NCBI GenBank assembly: GCA_027489195.1
Contig: JAIYAG010000282.1
Coordinates: 1-8,429 of the forward strand
Source: Burkholderiales bacterium
GTDB lineage: Bacteria > Pseudomonadota > Gammaproteobacteria > Burkholderiales > Burkholderiaceae_E
Length of the DNA: 8,429 nt
Reading direction: 5' to 3'
This document shows, piece by piece, positions 1 through 5,382 of the stretch. A program made the translations under genes and the position numbers. Position 1 is the stretch's first letter. Each line of letters starts with the position of its first letter. Below the pieces are notes generated by a model. That model saw only the letters and a list, made by a program, of their open reading frames with translations. It did not search any database and was not told where the DNA came from.

Positions 1-483
1 ATCGAACCAGCCGAACATCAGCGTCGGGCACAGCACCGGGCAGCGGATGACGCTCTCGAGCACCATGGTCTCCTGCTGCTTCTTGCTGTTCGTGTAGAAG
101 TCGTCGGCCGCCGAGTCGACCACCGACGAGCTGATGTGCACCAGGTACGGCACCGCATGCGCGCGGATCGCATCGAGGACGTGCCGCGTCGCGTCGGGGT
201 TGTTGCGCTGGAAGTCGTCCCAGACCGGCCCGCCGATCTGCGCCTGCAGCATCACCACCGCATCGGCGCCCTCGAAGTGCCGCGACCACGCGCCGGGCTC
301 GGCGAGGTCCGCGTACTCGGCGACGACATCGGGCTGCAAGCGCCCGAGGATCTCGAGGTTCGTGCGGTGCTTGTCGAGCACGACGAGGTTCGTGTAGCCG
401 CGGGCCCGGAGTCGCGCGACGAGGTTCTGGCCGACGAGGCCGGCGCCGCCGGGGAGGAGGATCTTCTGGTCGGTCCGGATCAT
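1..483 (-). CDS. NAD-dependent epimerase/dehydratase (extended SDR), C-terminus cut by window edge
   Basis: This is the N-terminal 161 residues of an extended short-chain dehydrogenase/reductase, the family of nucleotide-sugar epimerases, dehydratases and related sugar-modifying enzymes. The reading frame starts with ATG at 483-481 and is still open at base 1. Visible features are a Rossmann beta strand with the dinucleotide-binding motif GGAGLVG (residues 12-18), an acidic residue after strand 2 (VVLDK, D37) that fits NAD preference, a conserved NNPDATRHVLDA helix (94-105), the catalytic serine region HISSSVV (116-122), and the catalytic pair Y130-T-N-S-K134. The substrate cannot be read from this fragment, and the C-terminal substrate-binding half lies outside the window. 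A GTG at 495-493 is an in-frame alternative start; neither has a strong ribosome-binding site. It lies 152 nt downstream of the DprE2-like gene, behind a GC hairpin, so it may or may not share its transcript. The context fits a role in sugar-nucleotide or lipid-linked sugar metabolism; that is inference. Confidence 0.85.
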   Translation of the reverse strand, partial: MIRTDQKILLPGGAGLVGQNLVARLRARGYTNLVVLDKHRTNLEILGRLQPDVVAEYADLAEPGAWSRHFEGADAVVMLQAQIGGPVWDDFQRNNPDATRHVLDAIRAHAVPYLVHISSSVVDSAADDFYTNSKKQQETMVLESVIRCPVLCPTLMFGWFD

Positions 484-601
484 CGGGGGGTCCACGGCTG
501 CGGTGCGCGCCTGCAGGTGGGGCGGGGACGCAGGCGCATGTCGGCAGCCCGGCGAGCGCCCTCGTGCCCGGCGGCCGATGATACTGGATCGGGGCGCGCG
601 A

Positions 602-622
602 GCGGCCCGGGCGGCGGGCCGC
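602..622 (-). terminator. GC-rich hairpin downstream of the DprE2-like gene
   Basis: There is a perfect 7-bp inverted repeat, GCGGCCC / GGGCCGC, with a 7-nt loop, beginning 14 nt after the TGA of the DprE2-like gene. No run of T follows on the minus strand, so it is not a classical intrinsic terminator; it could be a weak terminator, a transcript-end stabiliser, or chance in GC-rich DNA. A few bases further along the minus strand (583-578) is TATCAT, a fair -10-like hexamer, but no convincing -35 partner can be seen. The rest of the 484-635 gap shows no gene. Confidence 0.3.
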
Positions 623-635
623 AGGGCATGGCCGG

Positions 636-1385
636 TCAGAGGTTCATGCGGTCGAACACGACGCGCGGCAGGTGCCGGACCACCATCATGATCAGCGCCC
701 ACTTGCCGGGCGCGTAGACCACCGGGCGCCCCCGGGCGGCGCCGTCGACGATGTCCCGCGCGACGTCCTCGACCGGCGCGAGCGCCGCGCCCGCGCCGCG
801 CAGGTGGGCGGTCATCGGCGTGTCGGTCGGACCCGGCTTGACCAGCACGATCCGTACGGCCGTGCCTGCCGCGCGATGCTGCAGGCCCTGCATGTAGCGG
901 GTCACCAAGCCCTTGGCCGCGCCGTAGGCGTAGTTGGAGCGGCGGCCGCGGTCGCCCGCGACCGAGCCGAGCACCACCAGCGTGCCGGCGCCGCGGGCGA
1001 ACATGCCTGCCGCGAAGGCCTCGGCGAACATCGCGGGCGAGACGCCGTTGACCACCAGCGCCGCCTCGCAGGCGGCGGGCTCGTCCTGGCAGCGGGCCTG
1101 CTCGGGCAGGCTGCCGTGGGCGACCAGCACCAGGTCCGGGGGGCCCGGCTCGCTCGCGCGGCGCACGGCGTCGGCGATGGCCTCGGCACCGACGAAGCCG
1201 GCGACGAGGACGTCGACCCGGGTCGCGCCACGCACCCGCAGGTCGGCGGCGATGTGCTCGGCGCGCCCGGCGTCGCGCACGACCAGCACGAACGAGGACG
1301 GCGCCTCGGCCGCCCACAGGCGGGCGCAGTGCTCCGCGATCGACGAGGTGGCGCCGACGATCACGATGCGGCGGGCAGTCGGCAT
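636..1385 (-). CDS. dprE2: DprE2-like SDR reductase (decaprenylphosphoryl-2-keto-erythro-pentose reductase homologue)
   Basis: This 249-residue classical short-chain dehydrogenase is close in length to mycobacterial DprE2 (about 254). In the DprE pathway DprE2 reduces the 2-keto intermediate made by DprE1, giving polyprenyl-phosphoryl-D-arabinofuranose and completing the C2 epimerisation of the ribose unit. The sequence shows the cofactor-binding loop GATSSIA (11-17), a family-style variant of the TGxxxGxG motif. It also shows N113 in VVNGVS, the catalytic serine S141 in LGSVAGDRG, Y154-G-A-A-K158 as the YxxxK pair, and KPGPTDTPMT (183-192). The C-terminus has a hydrophobic stretch (WALIMMVVRHLP, 229-240), consistent with membrane association and a lipid-linked substrate. 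The ATG lies 2 nt after the stop of the DprE1-like gene, with GGGA about 11 nt upstream, so the two are almost certainly cotranscribed and coupled. SDRs are hard to assign on sequence alone; the adjacent dprE1-like gene is what makes this call strong. The actual polyprenyl chain length is unknown. Confidence 0.85.
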   Translation of the reverse strand: MPTARRIVIVGATSSIAEHCARLWAAEAPSSFVLVVRDAGRAEHIAADLRVRGATRVDVLVAGFVGAEAIADAVRRASEPGPPDLVLVAHGSLPEQARCQDEPAACEAALVVNGVSPAMFAEAFAAGMFARGAGTLVVLGSVAGDRGRRSNYAYGAAKGLVTRYMQGLQHRAAGTAVRIVLVKPGPTDTPMTAHLRGAGAALAPVEDVARDIVDGAARGRPVVYAPGKWALIMMVVRHLPRVVFDRMNL

Positions 1386-1387
1386 GT

Positions 1388-2710
1388 TCAATGTCCCATC
1401 AGTCGACGCGACATCGCCGAACTCAGCTTCGGGTCGCAAAAGCGCAGGAAGTCGCCGAGGCGCGGATAGCCCGCCTCGAACAGCGCGCGGCTCATCCGCG
1501 CGTCCTTGGCCGCGTACAGCCGCCCGCCGGCCTCGCGCACGATCGCGTCGAGCCGCTCGAGGAGCGCGACGGTGGAGGCGCCCCGGTTGGGGAAGTCGAG
1601 CGCGAGCGTGACCCCCGGCATCGGAAAGCTCAGCAGGCCGATGCCCGGCCGCGCGCCGAAGGTCTTGAGTACCGCGAGGAACGAGCCCTCGCCGCTGCGG
1701 GCGATCGCGTCGAGCATCGCGCCGATCGCATCGTGGCCGACGGCGCGCGGCACGACGCACTGGTGCTGGAAGAAGCCGCTCGGGCCGTACATCCGGTTCC
1801 AGTCGGCCAGGTGGTCGAGCGGATAGAAGAACGGCCGGTAGTGCGCCGTCGACGGGCCGGCAGACATCCGGTTCAGCGCGTAGTACGCCGCGTTGAACAG
1901 CCGCAGCGACAGCCCGTTGACCAGCGACACCGGCGGCACGAAGGGCATCGCGCGGCGGCGCTCGGCGGGCACGGCCCGCAGCCGCTCGGGCGAGTGCTTG
2001 CCACGCATGAACAGCCCCCGGGTCCGACTGCCCGACAGTCCGCCCGCCAGTCCGCCCGACAAGCAGTCGATCCAGGACACCGTGTACTCCCAGTCGGCCT
2101 CGGACGCGTCGGCGAGCTCGAAGAAGGCCTGCAGGCCGACGAAGGGCACAGTCTCGGTGTCGAGCCAGGGCCCGTCGACCGGCATCAGCTGCAGCTCGGC
2201 CTCGGCGACGATGCCGGTGAGTCCCATCCCGCCCACCGTGGCGGCGAACCAGTCCGGCCGTTCGTGCGGCCCGCATTCGAACGACTCGCCGTCGGTGCGC
2301 ACCAGGCGCAGGCGCAGTACGTGCTCGCCGAACGCACCCCGCACATGGTGGTTCTTGCCGTGCACGTCGTTGGCGATCGCGCCGCCGACGGTGGCCATCC
2401 AGGTGCCCGGGGTGACCGGCAGGATCCAGCCGCGCGGCACCGCGAACTGCTGGATCTGGCCGAGGCGCACACCCGCCTCGCAGCGCAGGCGGCCGGTGGC
2501 CGCGTCGAACGACACGAACCGGTCGAGCCCGGCAGTGAGCCAGGCGCCGCCGCCGGGGTTCAGGCACACGTCGCCGTAGCTGCGCCCCATCCCGTACGCG
2601 ATGCCCGACGGGCCGTCGGCCAGCTGCCGCGCGATCGACTCGCGGTCGAACAGCGCGCGGGCCTCGTGGGGCCAGCTGCCCAGACGGCCCCACGAGGCCA
2701 GGTTCACCAC
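1388..2710 (-). CDS. dprE1: DprE1-like FAD-dependent oxidase (decaprenylphosphoryl-beta-D-ribose 2'-oxidase homologue)
   Basis: This 440-residue protein belongs to the VAO/PCMH-type FAD-linked oxidoreductases and matches the DprE1 subfamily (mycobacterial DprE1 is about 461 residues). DprE1 oxidises the 2'-hydroxyl of polyprenyl-phosphoryl ribose to the keto form. The FAD-binding half contains GRSYGD (42-47), PVTPGTWMATVGGAIANDVHGKNHH (98-122; key residues include H117 and the K119-N-H triad) and a TVGGMGLTGIV loop (158-168). The substrate half contains FFQHQCVVP (313-321), LKTFG (348-352) and LYAAKDAR (398-405), where K402 aligns with the active-site Lys418 of the Mycobacterium tuberculosis enzyme. 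At the position of Cys387, the residue bound by benzothiazinones, this protein has Ala370 in TLALDFP. Translation begins at GTG: either 2710 or the next codon at 2707, which would give a 4-nt GTGA overlap with the upstream stop and a better spacing from GGGG. No signal peptide is seen. It lies between the HAD-UbiA and DprE2-like genes, which supports a shared pathway. Confidence 0.88.
   Translation of the reverse strand: MVNLASWGRLGSWPHEARALFDRESIARQLADGPSGIAYGMGRSYGDVCLNPGGGAWLTAGLDRFVSFDAATGRLRCEAGVRLGQIQQFAVPRGWILPVTPGTWMATVGGAIANDVHGKNHHVRGAFGEHVLRLRLVRTDGESFECGPHERPDWFAATVGGMGLTGIVAEAELQLMPVDGPWLDTETVPFVGLQAFFELADASEADWEYTVSWIDCLSGGLAGGLSGSRTRGLFMRGKHSPERLRAVPAERRRAMPFVPPVSLVNGLSLRLFNAAYYALNRMSAGPSTAHYRPFFYPLDHLADWNRMYGPSGFFQHQCVVPRAVGHDAIGAMLDAIARSGEGSFLAVLKTFGARPGIGLLSFPMPGVTLALDFPNRGASTVALLERLDAIVREAGGRLYAAKDARMSRALFEAGYPRLGDFLRFCDPKLSSAMSRRLMGH
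2036..2058. repeat. Short direct repeat inside the dprE1-like gene
   Basis: The 11-base unit CAGTCCGCCCG occurs twice with a 12-base period, at 2036-2046 and 2048-2058. On the coding strand it encodes the Gly-rich run SGGLAGGLSG (residues 218-227) in a loop after the SWID motif. The period is a multiple of three, so a gain or loss of a unit would keep the frame. Confidence 0.6.
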
Positions 2711-4149
2711 GGCAGCCCCGCGGACGCGAGCGCCAGGACGGCCCCGAAGGCCATGCCGGCGCCCAGGCTCGCGGGATCCTTCACCGCGAACACCAGCGGA
2801 TCGTCGTTCATCAGCCCGCGGCTCGCCTGGAGCCAGACCCAGCTGATCCAGAAGATCAGGATCGGGACCGTGCTGCCGGCGACCTCAGGGTACCGGTACA
2901 GCAGCATCACCGCGTCGCTGTTCAGGTAGAGCGCGAGCACCACCGCCGAGCCGTAGCCCGACGCGACGCCGAAGGCGAGGACGAGCGGTGCGTCGGCGGT
3001 GAAGTAGCCGCGTCCGTGCGCCTTGGCCTGGCCGCTGCCGGCCTGCACCAGCAGCTCGGCATAGCGCTTGATGAACGCGAGCGACAGGAACAGGAACATC
3101 GAGAATGCGAGCATCCAGAACGACAGGGCCTGCCCGGCCGCGGCGGCGCCCGCCACGATGCGCAGGGTGTACAGCATCGCCAGCGTCAGGCAGTCGACCA
3201 GCACCAGGCGCTTGAGGAGCATCGAATACGCGCAGGTCAGCAGGAAGTAGCCGGCCAACCAGGGCAGGAACGCCGGCCCGGCCGCCATGCCGAGCGCCGC
3301 GCTGGCCAGCAGCAGCAGGGGCGCAGCGGCCACCCCTCGCCAGACCGGCACCCTGCCCGATGCGAACGGCCGGTTCCGCTTGCGCGGGTGCAGCCGATCG
3401 CTCTCGAGGTCGAGCAGGTCGTTGACGATGTACACCGCCGAGGCGCACAGGCTGAACGAGAGGAACGCGACCATCAGCGTGCCGAGCGTCTCGAGATCGC
3501 CGAGCCGGTGTGACGCGACCATCGGCACGAACAGCAGCAGATTCTTCAGCCACTGGTGGACGCGCAGCATCCGCCGCCATTCGCGCCAGCCCGTCGGCAG
3601 GCGGGGGAACTCCAGCTCGACCGGGCCCTGCTCGCGTGCGCGGCGCACGACCTCGGACGGCGCGTCGACCACGACCGCATGGCGCGCGCGCGCCCAGACC
3701 GCGAGGTCGGCAGCGGCGTTGCCGGCGTAGTCGAAGCCGGCCGGCCCGAAGCGCTCGACCAGCGCGACGGCCTTGTTCGGACCGGAGAGATTCGTCGTGC
3801 CGTCGCTCGCGATCACGTCGTCGAAGATGCCGAGATGCGCGGCGACCGCCGAGGCGACGGATACGTCGGCCGCGGTGCACAGGATCAGCGGCCGCCCCGC
3901 CGCGCGCTGCTCGCCCAGCCAGTGCAGCAGGTCGGCGCGGTAAGGCAGCGTGGCCGGATCGAGCTCGACCCGCGACGCGATCCGCCGCTTCAGCGCAGCC
4001 TTCCCGTCCGCCAGCCACAGCGGGATGCGCAGCACGTCGAGGGGGCGGTCGTGCAGCAGCCGGATCGTCGACTCGTGCAGCGTGTCGGTGCAGATCAGCG
4101 TTCCGTCGAGGTCGACGACGAGGGGCACCGGCTTCATCACACTCACCAT
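2704..4149 (-). CDS. HAD hydrolase-UbiA prenyltransferase fusion (polyprenyl-phosphate phosphoribosyltransferase type, DPPR synthase-like)
   Basis: This is a 481-residue two-domain protein. Residues about 7-180 form a HAD-superfamily hydrolase: motif I VVDLDGTL (11-18; D13 and D15), motif II T92 in LILCTAA, motif III K126 in GPNKAV, and a motif IV region YAGNAAADL (141-149), where the usual first Asp is N144 but D148 is kept. Residues about 186-481 form a multi-spanning UbiA prenyltransferase with roughly eight or nine predicted hydrophobic helices. It carries RVHQWLKNLLLFVP (196-209), the first Asp-rich motif NDLLDLESD (243-251), RNRPFASG (258-265), and a second motif around D319 followed by LYTLRIVAGA. 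These are features of the DPPR synthase subgroup, which transfers polyprenyl phosphate to PRPP, rather than of the quinone-pathway UbiA. The HAD part may remove the 5-phosphate from the product; that is inference. An alternative start is the ATG at 4137-4135, which has GGTGAG just upstream and gives the more usual MKPVPLVVDLDGT beginning. The stop overlaps the start of the dprE1-like gene. Confidence 0.85.
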   Translation of the reverse strand: MVSVMKPVPLVVDLDGTLICTDTLHESTIRLLHDRPLDVLRIPLWLADGKAALKRRIASRVELDPATLPYRADLLHWLGEQRAAGRPLILCTAADVSVASAVAAHLGIFDDVIASDGTTNLSGPNKAVALVERFGPAGFDYAGNAAADLAVWARARHAVVVDAPSEVVRRAREQGPVELEFPRLPTGWREWRRMLRVHQWLKNLLLFVPMVASHRLGDLETLGTLMVAFLSFSLCASAVYIVNDLLDLESDRLHPRKRNRPFASGRVPVWRGVAAAPLLLLASAALGMAAGPAFLPWLAGYFLLTCAYSMLLKRLVLVDCLTLAMLYTLRIVAGAAAAGQALSFWMLAFSMFLFLSLAFIKRYAELLVQAGSGQAKAHGRGYFTADAPLVLAFGVASGYGSAVVLALYLNSDAVMLLYRYPEVAGSTVPILIFWISWVWLQASRGLMNDDPLVFAVKDPASLGAGMAFGAVLALASAGLPW

Positions 4150-4216
4150 GATCGGTCCAGATTGCCGACGCTACGCCACCGGTCGATCGCGGACGGCCGG
4201 TTCCCGCCGAGATCGG

Positions 4217-4231
4217 CCACCCGCTGGGTGG
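4217..4231. repeat. Perfect inverted repeat in the intergenic region
   Basis: CCACCC and GGGTGG are separated by the three bases GCT. The arms are perfectly complementary. It lies about 70 nt before the HAD-UbiA start, a reasonable place for a regulator-binding site or an RNA hairpin in the leader. No known operator is recognised, and GC-rich DNA yields such repeats by chance. Confidence 0.45.
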
Positions 4232-4371
4232 GTTCGCCCCCGGGGGCACCCGGCCGCCCCCCGCAGCGCCGCGAACAGCGGGCACCTATGGCGGTCTCCC
4301 CGGCAGGGGGCGAGGATCGAGGCCCGGCCGAGCGACGCCTGCCGCCGCCCGGCGTGGCGCGCGAGCCCGGT

Positions 4372-4402
4372 GCGCTCTCCCCTCCGGGAAGAAGGGAAGC
4401 GC
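4372..4402 (-). terminator. Possible terminator hairpin after the methyltransferase gene
   Basis: On the minus strand, 11 nt past the methyltransferase stop, GCGCTTCCC can pair with GGGGAGAGCGC: nine base pairs with one bulged G, around a pyrimidine-rich loop. No T-tract follows, so intrinsic termination is uncertain. Its position at the end of the first gene block is the main support. Confidence 0.3.
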
Positions 4403-4413
4403 CCGGCGCCGGC

Positions 4414-5382
4414 TCACTTCGTCAGGACGAAATAGAACTCGATGCCCGGCTCCGCGCCGTCGATGACCCGATGCGACCAGACCGACGACCATCGGCACAG
4501 CGATCGGTTCACGTGCTCGACCATTGCGCCGAAGGACTCGTGGGTCCAGACGTGCACGTGCAGGTCGCCGCGCCGCGCGAACTCCTCGTCGACCTTCGCG
4601 CGCAGCTGCTCGGCGGGCGTCTCGAACGCCAGCCGATAGAACTCGTCGTAGTGCTCGTAGTCGCGCTTGGACTGCGGATCCAGGTGGTCCTGGATCAGGT
4701 GGTCGAGCTCGGTCAGCGGGCGGGCCCGGTCGAAGGTGCGCGACGGCTCCGGTACGACCAGCACCAGCCGTCCGCCGGGCCGCAGCTTGCGGTGCGCATT
4801 GACCAGCGTCCCGATCGGATCGAAGACGTGCTCGATGACGTGGCACCCGATGATGAAGTCGAGGCTGGCATCGCCGACGTTGTCGAAGTCGTCGAAGTCG
4901 GTGAGGATGTCCGGGCGCACGAGATCGAACTCGGTCTGCCCGGGATAGAGCTCCGCCACCAGCTGCTGGTGCGGGATCCGGTCGCCGTAGCGGACCGCGC
5001 AATGCAGCGGCACCGGGAACGGCGAGGCGCCTGCGCCGACCTCCAGCCCGTCACCGCGCAGCGACGACGCGATGAGTTCGCGCATGCGGGCGCTCGAATC
5101 GGCAGCCGGCGCCTCGTCGAGGGTCTGCACGCCCCGTGGCGGCAGCCAGCCCCCGATCTGGAATGCCTGCAGCACCGTATCGCCGACCTGCATCAGGTCG
5201 TCCGGCCAGCGCAGGCCGTAGCCCGCGAGCCGGTCGACCGAAGGCACGTAATGGCGCCGGCCTCGCACGCAGACATAGACCTTCTCGCCGAACACGCCGC
5301 CTCGGGACTGCAGCAGCGCGAGGCCGGGGATGCGCGGCGGGGTCGACGACGCCGCTTGCACGGGGTTCTGGGACACGGTCAT
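4414..5382 (-). CDS. SAM-dependent class I methyltransferase with N-terminal extension
   Basis: This 322-residue protein has a class I methyltransferase core. The SAM-binding motif I is LEVGAGASPFP (113-123), the acidic stretch TDFDDFDNVGD (161-171) precedes LDFIIGCHVIEHVFDP (174-189), and LRPGGRLVLVVPEP (200-213) is the motif typical of Methyltransf_11/23-type enzymes. Ahead of the core, residues about 30-85 form a separate small module (GEKVYVCVRGRRHYVPS, then GLRWPDD, VGDTVLQAF and a G-W-LPP end). It resembles a short beta-rich motif (hydrophobic strand, G+RR-x-[IV]PS, G-[FY]-x-W) found in some cell-surface proteins; I do not know its function. The start ATG overlaps the upstream glycosyltransferase stop as ATGA, and GGAGA lies about 9 nt upstream, so this start is well supported. 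No signal peptide or membrane helix is seen, so it is probably cytoplasmic. Its place after two glycosyltransferases suggests methylation of a glycan residue, possibly chain-end capping; the target is not shown by the sequence. Confidence 0.85.
   Translation of the reverse strand: MTVSQNPVQAASSTPPRIPGLALLQSRGGVFGEKVYVCVRGRRHYVPSVDRLAGYGLRWPDDLMQVGDTVLQAFQIGGWLPPRGVQTLDEAPAADSSARMRELIASSLRGDGLEVGAGASPFPVPLHCAVRYGDRIPHQQLVAELYPGQTEFDLVRPDILTDFDDFDNVGDASLDFIIGCHVIEHVFDPIGTLVNAHRKLRPGGRLVLVVPEPSRTFDRARPLTELDHLIQDHLDPQSKRDYEHYDEFYRLAFETPAEQLRAKVDEEFARRGDLHVHVWTHESFGAMVEHVNRSLCRWSSVWSHRVIDGAEPGIEFYFVLTK

Larger units (their letters stand above)
4150..4413. other. Gene-free intergenic region with GC-rich inverted repeats, between the two gene blocks
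   Basis: No plausible gene is seen in this 264-nt gap; open frames crossing it are shadows of the flanking genes. It should hold the end of the methyltransferase transcript and the promoter of the HAD-UbiA gene. Palindromes include CCACCC-GCT-GGGTGG (4217-4231, perfect 6-bp arms), the 12-base palindrome GCCCCCGGGGGC (4236-4247), and an imperfect inverted repeat ACCGGTC / GGCCGGT (4178-4201) close to the HAD-UbiA start. These could be operators or transcript structures. No convincing -35/-10 pair is recognisable on the minus strand; TAGCGT (minus strand, about 15 nt before the ATG) is only a weak -10 candidate. Confidence 0.6.

Noticed and set aside
578..583. TATCAT as a promoter -10 element on the minus strand
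   Set aside because: No matching -35 hexamer at 16-18 nt spacing could be seen, so it is mentioned only as a possibility and not listed as a promoter.
636..2693. Long minus-strand frame that could read as a 685-residue fusion ending in the DprE2-like protein
   Set aside because: The upstream part is a shifted-frame shadow of the dprE1-like gene. The real protein begins at the ATG at 1385, directly after the dprE1 stop, and matches DprE2 length.
1391..2929. Plus-strand open frame of 512 codons opposite the dprE1-like gene
   Set aside because: It is a low-complexity mirror of the real gene's codons with no family motifs, and it has no ribosome-binding site or neighbouring gene on that strand.
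4236..4247. Perfect 12-base palindrome GCCCCCGGGGGC as a stand-alone operator
   Set aside because: It is made of homopolymer-like C and G runs, which arise easily by chance in this composition, and it matches no operator I know; it is recorded only within the intergenic entry.
2885..4285. Second long minus-strand frame over the HAD-UbiA gene (466 codons)
   Set aside because: Its product is Arg/Ala-rich with no motifs, whereas the overlapping frame encodes clear HAD and UbiA signatures.
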